Source: Pseudomonas cannabina (GTDB lineage Bacteria; Pseudomonadota; Gammaproteobacteria; Pseudomonadales; Pseudomonadaceae). Taken from it: a stretch of DNA of 64,000 nt. The stretch spans positions 1 to 64,000 of the forward strand of contig NZ_FNKU01000003.1 of NCBI RefSeq assembly GCF_900100365.1, given 5' to 3'. The notes beneath the pieces are model-generated. The model saw only the letters and a program-made list of their open reading frames with translations. It did no database searches and was not told the DNA's origin. Positions 34,500-43,184 of this stretch are shown here, in pieces (the first letter of the stretch is position 1; the number at the start of each line of letters is the position of its first letter). The position numbers and the translations under genes are program-made.

Positions 34500-35729
34500 T
34501 CAGGGCTTCACGTACCTCATCTGCGCGATCGCCTGAGCGTTGAGGACCAGTCCCTGTACCGTCAGCCCGCTGATTGCCGCCGTGTATACCATCCGCGCGC
34601 CACACAGCACGCAACGGAACGGATCGACGTTTAGAAAGGCTTTGGCCATCTGCACAAAATACAGCTTCGGTGTCGGTCCTGGCGTCGCCATCTTCAATGC
34701 TTCATACACCTTCGGCAGGTATTTCCCACACACCCGATTGGCCAGAAAACCAAAATACCGGATCATCCGGAAATGCTTTTCCGGGATGTGCTGCACCACC
34801 CGGCGCAGCATGTCGGCCTGGCTCAGCGTTTCCTGCTGATAGGTCTGTGTGCGGTGATCCAGGTAGGTGAAGCTCAACGTGGCCCCGTTGGTGTAATGCG
34901 CCAGACGACTGCCCGAGATCGGCGGTTTTTTCAGGTAGCGGCCCAGGTAATTGACGGTCTTTCGGCCGTTTTCCGTCTTCTTCGACAAGTGGATGTGCCA
35001 GTGCTGGCCGCCAGCGGTCAGTATCAGACGGTGCCAGTCGCTTTCACAGTGGATGTGGGCCAGCGGCGGCGGCATCGTCAGTTGCGAAAGCGGCTGTCCC
35101 AGCAGGTAATCGCGCACCAGCCACATCCAGCGCCGCCGCAGGGCCTCTTTGTGGAACGACAGATTTTTCCAGACGCCCTGCTCATCCAGGCCGCCCGCGG
35201 TCACCGACAGGTGGACGTGGGGATGCCAGTTGAGCCGCCGTCCATAGGTGTGCAGCGCCCCGAAAATCCCGACGCGCAAACCGCGCCGCTTGGCGGTGTA
35301 GATCAGGTTATCGGCCGCCAGACGAAACAGCGCATCAAGCAGCCAGCGGTTGTAGAAGAACAGGGACCACAGCGTGTCGGGCAGCGTGAACACCAGATGC
35401 TGCCAGGGGCAGTCGGGCAGACGGTTGTTTTGCACGGCGATCCACTGGTCGGTGGCCTTTTTGCCGCAGGAAGGACAGGCCCGGCAATGGCAGGTGTTGC
35501 ACAGGTATTTGACGTGCGGGCAGCTGTCGTTGCCGCAGGTGTAGTGTTTGACGCCCAGTATCGAGGTGCCGCAGGCGAGCATTTTGCTGATCGACTCCAC
35601 TTCGATTTGGCGCAGACCGCCGGCCTCCAGCAAATCTGCCCAGCAGCCGTTGGCCGTGAAGAGGTTTTTGAGCGGTCGAGGTTTGTAAGCAGGCGGTGCA
35701 GAGGCCACGTCAGCAGGGCGGCTCCTCAT
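34500..35729 (-). CDS. Transposase of the type-2 IS91-like element
   Basis: 409 residues, clearly related to the IS801 enzyme (same zinc clusters CPHVKYLCNTC and CRACPSCGKK, HUH motif WHPHVHLSVT, NYLGRYLKK) but diverged along its length and with a different N-terminus (MRSRPADVASAPPAYKP). It overlaps the preceding small frame by 20 bp. HUH-type rolling-circle transposition is expected. Confidence 0.93.
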   Translation of the reverse strand: MRSRPADVASAPPAYKPRPLKNLFTANGCWADLLEAGGLRQIEVESISKMLACGTSILGVKHYTCGNDSCPHVKYLCNTCHCRACPSCGKKATDQWIAVQNNRLPDCPWQHLVFTLPDTLWSLFFYNRWLLDALFRLAADNLIYTAKRRGLRVGIFGALHTYGRRLNWHPHVHLSVTAGGLDEQGVWKNLSFHKEALRRRWMWLVRDYLLGQPLSQLTMPPPLAHIHCESDWHRLILTAGGQHWHIHLSKKTENGRKTVNYLGRYLKKPPISGSRLAHYTNGATLSFTYLDHRTQTYQQETLSQADMLRRVVQHIPEKHFRMIRYFGFLANRVCGKYLPKVYEALKMATPGPTPKLYFVQMAKAFLNVDPFRCVLCGARMVYTAAISGLTVQGLVLNAQAIAQMRYVKP

Positions 35730-35991
35730 CGTGGTGAATGACGGCGGTGATGACGAATCCGCCTGGCCCTTCTCTCATCGAAACGCTTACGCAAGAAGCG
35801 TCGGGAAACATGTCGTTCAGATACGTTGTCTGGCAGCAACTACAAAGATCGACATCACCCAAAGGATCGATATCGAAGAAAAAGTCGGTATCGGGAACGA
35901 AGGTGGTATGCCCGGCGCGTTGGAGACGGGTCTGCTTTGCCTTGGCTTTTGCCCGGCTCGCCCGTTTACGTTTTTTGGTCTCTGACGCCAT
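35710..35991 (-). CDS. Small protein of the type-2 IS91-like element
   Basis: 93 residues: basic N-terminus (MASETKKRKRASRAKAKAKQ), then DFFFDIDPLGDVDLCSCCQ. The stop overlaps the transposase start. Part of the same frame is preserved in the truncated copy at 32146-32230, so it belongs to the element. Function unknown; a DNA-binding or regulatory helper is possible. Confidence 0.6.
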   Translation of the reverse strand: MASETKKRKRASRAKAKAKQTRLQRAGHTTFVPDTDFFFDIDPLGDVDLCSCCQTTYLNDMFPDASCVSVSMREGPGGFVITAVIHHDEEPPC

Positions 35992-36079
35992 GTGTAAGCC
36001 TGTGCTGAGGAGGGATCGACTCGATTTCGGCTATGATAACCGATTTCAAAATCCCACAATTTGCAGCCGCAGGCTGCCC

Positions 36080-36575
36080 AGTTCAGGTGCTCCTCCTGCC
36101 AACGCAAGATGGCGGATGCCAATTCGTCCCCCTTCAATAATGGGGAAAACAGCGCAGCGAGCCCATTTCTGAGCGCATAACGCGGAGCGCCCGCAGTCGT
36201 GGAAACGGTTTTGTCCTCGATAACTGCACCAACGGCGATCAGCCCCTCGCGCAAGGTCTCATCCCGAATGGGTTCGCGTGTGTTGTCGGCGTACCATCGC
36301 TTGCCAGGAATGGTAAAATTGCGCTTTCGCAAATTCGACCTGTAGTTGTGACGCGCGTCGTCACTGCCGTCCGCTGCCTGCTGATCAGTCATACGATAAA
36401 CGTGCACCGGCCCCAATAGAACGCCAGTTCCCTCCACTGCTCCGATGTAGAGCATCGTGAACACAGTACTGGCTGCCAGTTCGCGCGTGCAATACGTTCT
36501 ATTGGGCGTTCCTTCTGGGAAAATTAGCGGTAGACGTTCGGCGACTAAGTCCCTTGCTACATACGGTGGCAGCAC
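36080..36575 (-). pseudogene. Type II restriction endonuclease, C-terminus lost (possibly BsuBI/PstI-like)
   Basis: GTG at 36575 overlaps the methylase stop. About 165 residues remain (LPPYVARDLVAERLPLIFPEG...LRNGLAALFSPLLKG...LRWQEEHLN), after which the IS91-like end begins. Size, gene order and the N-terminal winged-helix style resemble the N-domain of BsuBI/PstI-type enzymes, which are about 315-325 residues. The catalytic C-terminal half is gone, so cleavage should be lost. The family assignment is tentative. Confidence 0.6.
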
Positions 36576-38371
36576 TACCTATCCCCTTCGAACAATTTAG
36601 TGCAAGCGGCTTCGATTGCGTAACGATCAGCCCCTGCATTTACCAACCGAGTCAGTTCTCCCAGGTCGTCTGGTGCAGGCAACGGTAGCGATTCCAGCTC
36701 GTAGGCCGAAACGGCAACCGAGCCGCTGACGCAGCGAAATGCGCGATCTGCAGCCCCACTGTTGATAAAGACCGCCAATACCTCCGCACTGACCTCCGGC
36801 ACCTCGCTGATCGGGCGGATCATATTGATATGGTTTTCAATAACGACACCTCCGTGCGTCTTCAAGAACTCGGCGGGTAACGCTGCTGCGATTAGTCGCC
36901 GACTCTGCTCTTTGGCGGTGGTCCGCTGCAAGAGCACGCATGGTTTGGTCGTAACCATCCACCCATCACTGGCTTGCAGTTCAAAATAAGGCGCGTGGTT
37001 TCGCTTTTCCGCACGAAATATGAAATGGCCATCCGCAGTAATGGCTTCGGCCCAAATAAGCGGTAACCGCTTGCTGCTTGGGCGGTGTGCCAGCTGGCTC
37101 TTGTATCGATTCCATACAAGCGGACCGGTGCTCACCGTATAGCCCCAATCGGCCAGGCGGTGCGGCATTTGCGTCAAACGCTTTACCAATGCGCCTTGTT
37201 GGGCAGTACGGGGCAAAATCCATGGCAACGAAGGATCAGCAGGAAACTCAATCACACCGGCCTGGTGGATCGCCAGGCCGTTTGTTGCCGGTGAAATTTC
37301 TGCCACCACCACCGGTGCACCAGCAGCACCGCGCCGGTAAGTGGCCAATGCCGTTTCCTGCAGCACATCATCGAACATGCCTTTGCGCACGGTGACAAAA
37401 TCGATGGATAACGGTGGTGCCGATCGCCCAAGCAAAGCCCGTAGGTTTTTAAAATAGACACCAGCAAGAAAGGAGGTCGGCGTAACGTAGGCGATAACCC
37501 CACCCAGTTTGGTATGACGCAACGCTAAATCCGTAAACAGTCCGTAAAGGTTGGCGTGGCCATAGAGCGAACGTTTATAACGATCGCGTGTTTCTGTATC
37601 AAGTTTTGCTCGGCCATAGGGAGGATTCCCTATTACCAGGTCAAAACGATCTCTCACAGGGCTTCGACGCAACGAATCACAGACGGTGACCATCACCGGA
37701 AGCCGTCTGCCTGCGATGCGGCTCACGGGGAGTACCACCGCGTCCAACGTAACCTGCGTAAGCCACGCACCGAAAGGATCAATCTCGTAACCGCGTAGAC
37801 GGTTACCTATGCTTTGCATCAGCAGCTTTGGACTACAGGTCTTCGCCTCATTGATAATTCGCTGGGCGATGGGCACGAGAAAAGCGCCCCCCCCGCAGGC
37901 CGGATCGAGCACTCGGCACGTTGCCCAGTCCATGCCCGCTGTTGTCACTTGGTCGATCAATCGTGCAGTCAGAACAGGGGGGGTGTAAAAAACACCATAG
38001 GTCCCGCGGTGTTCTAAAGGAAGCATCCCTGTATAGGTAAGCCCTATTTGATAGGCGGCGGTCTCAGCATCAAAGCTCGCGGCAATACGACCAATAGTCT
38101 CCGCCAGTGCAGCAGCCGCTTGAGGGAGCACCTCCACAGTGAAAGGCTGTAGCGGCGCTCTAAGGTCTGGAGAAACGATGTCAATGCTGGTCAGTTCATC
38201 CCACCAACTCTCTATTAGAAGAACACCGAAAGCCCGTGCCAAAGCTAACTGATGCTCAATCGGAAACGTACTGGCTAATGCACGGGCCATAATGCGTGCA
38301 GAGGCCAGCATCTGACTCGGAGACTCCGTCGCCGTAAGGCCTATCTGCCGTATAAGTTTTGCCTGTGCCAT
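36575..38371 (-). CDS. Adenine-specific DNA methyltransferase (Eco57I-type)
   Basis: 598 residues. Motif I DPACGGGAF (about residue 185) and motif IV NPPYGRAKL (about residue 255) identify an N6-adenine methyltransferase. A C-terminal target-recognition region follows (SDGWMVTTKPCVLLQRTT and VIENHINMI). It forms a two-gene operon with the truncated endonuclease. With the nuclease inactive it probably acts as an orphan methylase that still marks the plasmid and chromosome, and it could protect against systems of the same specificity. Confidence 0.9.
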   Translation of the reverse strand: MAQAKLIRQIGLTATESPSQMLASARIMARALASTFPIEHQLALARAFGVLLIESWWDELTSIDIVSPDLRAPLQPFTVEVLPQAAAALAETIGRIAASFDAETAAYQIGLTYTGMLPLEHRGTYGVFYTPPVLTARLIDQVTTAGMDWATCRVLDPACGGGAFLVPIAQRIINEAKTCSPKLLMQSIGNRLRGYEIDPFGAWLTQVTLDAVVLPVSRIAGRRLPVMVTVCDSLRRSPVRDRFDLVIGNPPYGRAKLDTETRDRYKRSLYGHANLYGLFTDLALRHTKLGGVIAYVTPTSFLAGVYFKNLRALLGRSAPPLSIDFVTVRKGMFDDVLQETALATYRRGAAGAPVVVAEISPATNGLAIHQAGVIEFPADPSLPWILPRTAQQGALVKRLTQMPHRLADWGYTVSTGPLVWNRYKSQLAHRPSSKRLPLIWAEAITADGHFIFRAEKRNHAPYFELQASDGWMVTTKPCVLLQRTTAKEQSRRLIAAALPAEFLKTHGGVVIENHINMIRPISEVPEVSAEVLAVFINSGAADRAFRCVSGSVAVSAYELESLPLPAPDDLGELTRLVNAGADRYAIEAACTKLFEGDR

Positions 38372-38533
38372 ATGAGCGATGTCTCCCTTGTTTGCGCGGC
38401 GTAGAGTCTATATTACTTGGGGAGGCCATAGATTTCGGAAAAATCGTACGACAAACACTGCTGACCGGAGTCAGCCCCTCATGTCCGCCTATACTTTTTC
38501 CGGTTGGAGTACACCTCAAGATTGACCATGTGT
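38372..38533. other. Intergenic strip with a repeat of the rulB border
   Basis: GTACGA(T)TTTTCC near 38443-38455, followed by GTACACCTCAA (38510-38520), recurs at about 38723-38745 and 38785-38800 in the same orientation and order. The two strips could be duplicated borders of an insertion into rulB. Confidence 0.4.
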
Positions 38534-38720
38534 TTACTTAGCCTTTACAACCCACAGCTGATCAAGCCGCGTCGTGTAGCTCTGACTCATCTGCTCACGG
38601 CGCATGCCCCAATCTGGAACGACCGGCACTGATCCTGTACGCAGCGTTCCGCGTCCCCACTTGCCATTGATCAAGTCCAAAGCAGCCATCAGCCTATCTG
38701 GGGAGCCCTCAGAATTCGGG
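38534..38720 (-). pseudogene. rulB: rulB C-terminal fragment, inverted
   Basis: Minus-strand reading SEGSPDRLMAALDLINGKWG, then RGTLRTGSVPVVPDWGMRRE and QMSQSYTTRLDQLWVVKAK plus stop: the C-terminus of a UmuC/RulB polymerase. The other rulB pieces lie on the plus strand at 28466 and 29657, so the gene is split and its end inverted about 9 kb away. Confidence 0.8.
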
Positions 38721-38939
38721 AAAAATCGTACGGTAAGCAATGTCGGCAGTAGGCAGGCCCTCGTCCCGCTTGGGCTGTGTCCGAATGAAGTACACCTCAA
38801 CCCGGCGTCAGGCCGCTCACCGGCACCCCGTCAGACTAGGGCGGTTTTCAGTATTTCCTGACGGATCGCCGTCAACTTCTTGACCTCAACCTGACAAAAC
38901 TCACGCTAGCGTACGTTTTTTTCCGTTTTCTCTATTCGC
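38721..38939. other. No gene recognised
   Basis: About 220 bp between the rulB fragment and an IS801 fragment; it contains the second copy of the GTACGATTTTTCC strip. Nothing else seen. Confidence 0.4.
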
Positions 38940-39381
38940 CCCTTTTTCGTCTTCTTCGACAAGTGGATGTGCCAGTGCTGACCACCGGCGTTGAGCACAA
39001 GGTGACGCCAGTCATTTTCGCTCTGCAGATGAGCGTTTTCGGGGGGGACGGTGGTGTGCTCCCACTGACTGAGCAGGTACTGGCGTACATTCCACATCCA
39101 GCGCCGACGCAGGGCTGATGGATGAAACGACAGATCTTTCCAGACACCTGCGTCATCGATCCCACCCAAGGTGACCGAGACATGGATGTGTGGGTGCCAG
39201 TTAAGTCGCCGGCCGTAGGTGTGGATGGCGCAGAAAACACCCACCTCCACGCCCCGGCGTCGGCCCGCATAGAGCAGGTTGTCGACGGCCAGGCGACACA
39301 AGGCATCGAGCCAGTGACGGTTATGAAAGAACAGCGGCCACAGGGTGTCAGGCAATGTGAACACCAAGTGTTGCCAGGTAC
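38940..39381 (-). pseudogene. Internal IS801 transposase fragment
   Basis: About 440 bp matching the middle of the IS801 transposase (CTWQHLVFTLPDTLWPLFF... to HWHIHLSKKTK), lacking both element ends. Remnant of a rearranged copy. Confidence 0.9.
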
Positions 39382-39549
39382 AGTTGCAGCTAATGTGAGC
39401 CGGAAACGATGGAATGCAAGTCGATGCGGCTGAATGCAACCTCGCTCGGAATTAATCTGAGCCCGACGGCTCCGTCAGTTGCAGTTAATCTGAGCCGCAA
39501 ATTACGCTGATTGCGAGCACGGCTGTTTTCGATTGCAAGCCGCTACACC
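39382..39549 (-). repeat. IS21-like terminal region (solo end)
   Basis: Ends TTTTCGATTGCAAGCCGCTACA and contains several GTTGCAG(C/T)TAAT-type repeats (39385, 39478), resembling the repeat-rich ends seen at 52626 and 53258. No transposase. It lies at the point where hopAB is truncated. Confidence 0.55.
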
Positions 39550-39554
39550 TAACT

Positions 39555-40138
39555 TTAACGACTTGCACGAACCGCTTGACGAAGCGCCTCGCGGAGTTCG
39601 TTAGCGAGCACCGAGTCACTGCTGATTCCAGTCGTATACATGTCAGGAAAATGTTGAATCAAGATACCATGTTCGACTCGAGACAAAATCATCGCATCTC
39701 CATTCATTGCATTTCTGAGCATATTTCTAAAATTATTAAGATCAGCGCCCGACTCGACCAACGTCTGAACGATGCTATTAGCCTGCTGCCTGTTGCGTGC
39801 TCTGGCTTCCTCCGCTGTCGGGAAGCTCTGCTCGAGCCGCTCTCTAGGGAGACGCTGATTTATTCTAAAGCACAGCTGTTGCCCCCCTGATAAATCAAGG
39901 CCTCCAGAGCGTTGCAGGGACGAAAAATCGAATAAATCAGCGGCTCCCTAGTTCGGCTCGACAACGCCGTGGACCGTTGTAAAAGCCTCTCACGTCCGGC
40001 TGGCACCGTCGAAGGATGCGGTACCTGCGGACTGTTCGAGGGGCTCGCGCTGCTGGAGTCGCGAGCGCGCGCTGGCTCAGACTCGGTTTGCCCACCATAA
40101 TAAGTGCCATATGCCCCCGCTCTGTTGATACCCACCAT
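39555..40138 (-). pseudogene. hopAB: hopAB-family effector N-terminus, MITE-interrupted and truncated
   Basis: On the minus strand ATG 40138 opens MVGINRAGAYGTYYGG, and the reading continues through NSPQVPHPSTVPAGRERLL and STALSSRTR. After MITE A (39848-39947) it resumes ERLEQSFPTAEEARARNRQQ, ANSIVQTLVESGADLNNF, RNMLRNAMNGDA and HFPDMYTTGISSDS to a stop at 39555. This matches the first ~160 residues of HopAB/AvrPtoB, including most of the Pto-kinase interaction domain; the rest, with the E3 ligase, is lost at an IS end. A hrp box lies upstream. Removing the MITE and one CTAG restores the frame. As written the product stops inside the MITE after about 64 native residues. Confidence 0.88.
39848..39947 (+). 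mobile_element. MITE A, copy 13 (in hopAB)
   Basis: About 100 bp, CTAG on both sides (39844-39847, 39948-39951), with a few internal substitutions and a right end CAGCGGCTCC. Precise loss would restore hopAB. Confidence 0.9.
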
Positions 40139-40195
40139 ATGCTGATTCTCTCCGCTTACTGGCTTGCAGGATAACTTACCCTGCAAAATAAAAAG

Positions 40196-40224
40196 TGTGT
40201 GGCAACTGGGCAAGAGAAAGTTCC
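40196..40224 (-). promoter_or_regulatory. hrp box for hopAB
   Basis: On the minus strand GGAACT, 16 bases, CCACACA: a good HrpL promoter about 60 bp upstream of the hopAB start. It is intact, so a truncated product would still be made in the plant. Confidence 0.85.
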
Positions 40225-40296
40225 ATCTTGTTGGCGCGGTCCGTCATCCAGTTCGGCGGGGAGCGATGATCCACTCTCGACCGGTCCGGCGTGCGC

Positions 40297-40334
40297 TCTT
40301 AGCAGGGAGCAATGGAACAGGGAAGTCAATTAAG
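40297..40334 (+). repeat. Tn3-type inverted repeat, degenerate (copy 2)
   Basis: Shares GGGAGCAATGGAACAG and a TTAAG end with the 38-bp repeats at 6770, 42536 and 45418, but its first bases are altered. It separates hopAB from the SEC-C gene. Confidence 0.6.
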
Positions 40335-40350
40335 CGCAATTTCTTGATGG

Positions 40351-40965
40351 TCAGTGCATCGTTGGGGAGTTGGATCCGCAGCAATGCTTGAATTTGCGTC
40401 CACTGCTGCATGGGCAGGGGGCGTTGCGTCCAATTTTCGGTCCTTCTCTGCGTAGTGGTACATCGGGTGGTGTCAGTGCCAGCGACCATCGATGAGGCTC
40501 GAAGAAGCGATAGATTATCGTCAGACTGGCGATCATCATCTCAATCACTTCTTCACGCTTTTCGTTAGTAACCGACGGTGATCGCAGCGCTGGATCGGGG
40601 TCATTCTCATAGGCCAAGAGCATGATGGGGAGCATCGGCCCGCTATGTTCGTCGCTGTCGATCAGGTCACGCCAACTTCCAGGTCGGGCCTGAACTCCGC
40701 GCATAAAGCCCAGAGCCCAATCGTTGCCGTAAGTAATGCCATCGTCATCCTCCAACAGCACTGGCAAATACACGTCAGGCTCCTCCAGCGTGTGAAGCAA
40801 TACCGATGCAATCGTATTCCAGTGGCGCATGATGAGCCCCATCATGTCGGTAGCCTGGGCGTTGCTTTCAAAACTGAAATTCTCGCCCAAGATTTGTGGC
40901 AGGTACTCGCTGGGAGGCACCATCTCCGGACCACAGATCAGTGCCGCAAAATAGCCGTCGAGCAT
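40351..40965 (-). CDS. UPF0149/YecA-like protein with SEC-C motif
   Basis: 204 residues. The N-terminal helical domain ([26 protein letters not shown]) is typical of the YecA/UPF0149 family. The C-terminus has the SEC-C zinc motif ([19 protein letters not shown]). Proteins of this type are metal-binding and some associate with ribosomes or SecA; no virulence role is known to me. It is flanked by Tn3-type repeats and sits tail-out next to the effector candidate at 41127, so it is probably part of the same cassette region. Confidence 0.8.
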   Translation of the reverse strand: MLDGYFAALICGPEMVPPSEYLPQILGENFSFESNAQATDMMGLIMRHWNTIASVLLHTLEEPDVYLPVLLEDDDGITYGNDWALGFMRGVQARPGSWRDLIDSDEHSGPMLPIMLLAYENDPDPALRSPSVTNEKREEVIEMMIASLTIIYRFFEPHRWSLALTPPDVPLRREGPKIGRNAPCPCSSGRKFKHCCGSNSPTMH

Positions 40966-41126
40966 TTCAATGTTCCTAGCCAGTTGCCGGAGGTCGGCGG
41001 TTTTCAGCAGTCATTCAGCCCGCCGCCACGCTACTGAATTGTAGGAAAATCAGTGAGAAGTTACGGAAAATCAAAATCTCTATGCATCAATAGTTACCCA
41101 CCAGTCAATTCGATAGGTACTTTCAA

Positions 41127-42269
41127 ATGACCAAGATCATTGGACCGTCAACTCTGTACATTACTTGTTCTGAACACGTCGACTTCAAAGCGCCGGTTAT
41201 CAACACATCATTGTCGACAACTGCATCAGATAATCCCGCGATCTCCGGACCTAAGTCGCGCAGTGCTTCGCAAAAGCCCGCCACTGAGGATCCTAGAGAT
41301 GACGCCGCCACCATCATACAAAGTGCCTTCAGAGGCTACCAAGTACGAGCGAACACGGTGAGCGTGAAGCAGCCCGTCCCCGGAATGATTCAGACGAAGA
41401 TCCACGGTGGGTTTAAGGGCACGCCTCCCGAGGGCACAGCGCTCGCCGATATTTTGAAAAAATTGCAGGACGGTGCAACCTACACCAGGCTAGCTGTCCT
41501 CGGCGGCGCAAAGTCCGGCATGTTGATCGGGACGGAGAACGGCGAAGATGCTCAGTTGCCGAAAGAGCTTTTCCAACATGCTCCCCCGTCATCGGCTGTC
41601 ATCAACGGTGGCTACTTCGTGCATAAAGAAAAACTGAGGATCGACGGGAATCCCGATGGCGTGAGTGCGGGGAAGAGCGATTTAGGTAGACCCGTGGGCC
41701 CCACCGCGACGCGAACTGACCATGTACCGGTCGCGCCAGCCTGGGAGCACGACAATGGCCAACTCCGATTTGCAAATGGCCAGGTCGCCGTCACGAGTGG
41801 TCCAATGCTCGCGTTGAGCGGACAGCAGACAAAGCTCGGCAATGCCGATCGGTTCCAGTACCGACTCGAGGGGAAAGACAATCCCTTAAACAAGCTTGCC
41901 GGCGCACTTACCCATGCCAGCGACGCCAACGAGCGAGCCGCCTTAAGCGTGCTCCACCACGAGTCGAACGCTCCGACCGATGCGGTATTTCACACCTTGA
42001 CGGCGAATGGCCAGCGATCAAAGGGTGTGAAGATGGAGGACTGGCAGACCATTACCTGTGTCGGTGCTGATCCATCGGGCACGCGTACAGGCGCTACCAA
42101 AAACGCCCAAGTCTCCACCCTCAATCTGGATGGAGGCGGCTCGGTGTTTCTAGGCATTCGGAACGAGCAAGGCTTGATGCAAATCGCCCGAGGTGGCGAT
42201 TCTAAAGAGGGTGTGAGACCTGTCGCCAACGTCATTGCCGCCAACTCCACCGTCGGGGGTAAACAATAG
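41127..42269 (+). CDS. Candidate effector: IQ motif plus phosphodiester glycosidase domain
   Basis: 380 residues. Residues 1-60 are Ser/Thr/Pro-rich and resemble a type III export region. Residues 64-74 read IQSAFRGYQVR, a perfect IQxxxRGxxxR motif, which in eukaryotic proteins binds calmodulin. Residues ~95-375 form a phosphodiester glycosidase (NAGPA, PF09992-like) domain with AVINGGYFVHKE and LNLDGGGSVFLG. There is no signal peptide, unlike ordinary NAGPA proteins. The gene lies between Tn3-type repeats (40297 and 42536) and next to hopAB. I found no hrp box in front, so export by the type III system is inference. ATG 41127 is the first in frame; no strong Shine-Dalgarno sequence precedes it. 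Confidence 0.7.
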   Translation: MTKIIGPSTLYITCSEHVDFKAPVINTSLSTTASDNPAISGPKSRSASQKPATEDPRDDAATIIQSAFRGYQVRANTVSVKQPVPGMIQTKIHGGFKGTPPEGTALADILKKLQDGATYTRLAVLGGAKSGMLIGTENGEDAQLPKELFQHAPPSSAVINGGYFVHKEKLRIDGNPDGVSAGKSDLGRPVGPTATRTDHVPVAPAWEHDNGQLRFANGQVAVTSGPMLALSGQQTKLGNADRFQYRLEGKDNPLNKLAGALTHASDANERAALSVLHHESNAPTDAVFHTLTANGQRSKGVKMEDWQTITCVGADPSGTRTGATKNAQVSTLNLDGGGSVFLGIRNEQGLMQIARGGDSKEGVRPVANVIAANSTVGGKQ

Positions 42270-42535
42270 CGAAGGCCCAATCGAAGCATGCGTAACTGCC
42301 ACCTACAAGCGGCGGGGTTTACAGGTGTCTGTGAACCCGCGTGCAGCCTAGTGTGGTGTTTCACAAGTAACGCATAAAATTATTTACCCAATGCTTTTGC
42401 TGCACGAGCTACGGAACCCAGTATCTCGTCAGCTTTTTTGTGCCAGCGAAATGGCTTCTGTAGTGGTCTAATGTGTTGCCGCTGATGCAGAATTGACCCT
42501 GCTGCCGGAATTTAGCTGACCCAAGCTTCTACTTT
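42270..42535. other. Intergenic, no gene
   Basis: About 265 bp between the effector candidate and the Tn3-type repeat. Nothing recognised. Confidence 0.4.
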
Positions 42536-42573
42536 GGGGTCCGGGGCGCAATGGAACAGCCAACCGACTTAAG
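42536..42573 (+). repeat. Tn3-type 38-bp inverted repeat (copy 3)
   Basis: GGGGTCCGGGGCGC, then AATGGAACAG, ending CTTAAG. Faces inward toward a toxin-antitoxin pair and a resolvase; an inverted partner is at 44115-44152. Confidence 0.75.
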
Positions 42574-42687
42574 GAGCCGCAGGACTCTCCTGCGCTCACG
42601 GTAATCCGCTCAATACGCTGTCCGAAAGAGTATCGTCCTACGGACGCTCAGCAAGCAGCCGCTTAATACCCGCAAATACGCCCCCAA

Positions 42688-42969
42688 TCAGGGAGAGGGG
42701 TATTCCTGTCTGGCGTGGATCACGTTCACGACCTCGATGCGCTTGAGGGTGACACGATAGACCAGGACGTAGTTTGGGTGAGCCACCAGCTCGCGAGTGC
42801 CTGGCGCTCGCCCAGAACGATATAAATAGGGATGTTCGGCTACCGGCTCGATAGCCTCCTGCAGGAGGCTTTTCAACCGGCGCGCTGCGCTCGGGTTTTC
42901 CCATGCGATGTAGGTTGCGATTTCGCGCAGATCATCCAGTGCGGGACTGAGCCAGACCACCGGCAGCAT
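42688..42969 (-). CDS. parE: RelE/ParE-family toxin
   Basis: 93 residues with the RelE/ParE fold signature: WLSPALDDLREIATYIAWENPSAARRL, then GRAPGTRELVAHPNYVLVYRV and VVNVIHARQEYP. ParE poisons gyrase, whereas RelE cuts mRNA; sequence alone does not decide. Its start touches the antitoxin stop, the usual antitoxin-first operon. It stabilises the carrying element. Confidence 0.88.
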   Translation of the reverse strand: MLPVVWLSPALDDLREIATYIAWENPSAARRLKSLLQEAIEPVAEHPYLYRSGRAPGTRELVAHPNYVLVYRVTLKRIEVVNVIHARQEYPSP

Positions 42970-43157
42970 CAGCGTTTCTCACGTTGGGTTTCAACCTGAT
43001 CGATCAGCGCTTCTATTTCCGCCATGACCTCATCGTGAGGGATGGCCGGACGCGGATCGGCCAGACTGGCGGCGACCTTGGCGCGAAACCAGCGGTCGTA
43101 GCTTGCGGCCTGTTCATCGGTTTCGAATTCTGAAACGATGGGTGAGAGGTTGGCCAT
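42969..43157 (-). CDS. parD: Antitoxin of the RelE/ParE pair
   Basis: 62 residues, first gene of the pair. Short and charged (MANLSPIVSEFETDEQAASYDRWFRAKV...), with a DEVMAEIEALIDQ helix that should wrap the toxin. FETDEQAASYDRWFRAKV is common in antitoxins next to ParE on Tn3-type elements. It likely represses its own promoter. Confidence 0.8.
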   Translation of the reverse strand: MANLSPIVSEFETDEQAASYDRWFRAKVAASLADPRPAIPHDEVMAEIEALIDQVETQREKR

Positions 43158-43184
43158 GTGGCTTTCTCCAGTTGGGAGGGTTTT

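Larger units (their letters stand above)
34320..36083 (-). mobile_element. Type-2 IS91-like element (IS801 relative), complete
   Basis: About 1.76 kb. The ori hairpin ATGCATAGGAATTTC...CCTATGCAT follows GTTC (34316-34319), and the far end carries the same GCAGCCGCAGGCTGC palindrome as IS801 (36063-36077). It carries two genes, a transposase and a small upstream frame. It interrupts the restriction endonuclease gene on the right. Confidence 0.9.

Noticed and set aside
34773..35741. Long plus-strand frame opposite the type-2 IS91 transposase
   Set aside because: Shadow of the transposase; the same antisense pattern appears over every IS801 copy.
40985..41126. hrp box before the IQ/glycosidase gene
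   Set aside because: CCACCAG occurs at about 41099, but nothing like GGAACC lies at the right distance; I do not claim HrpL control.
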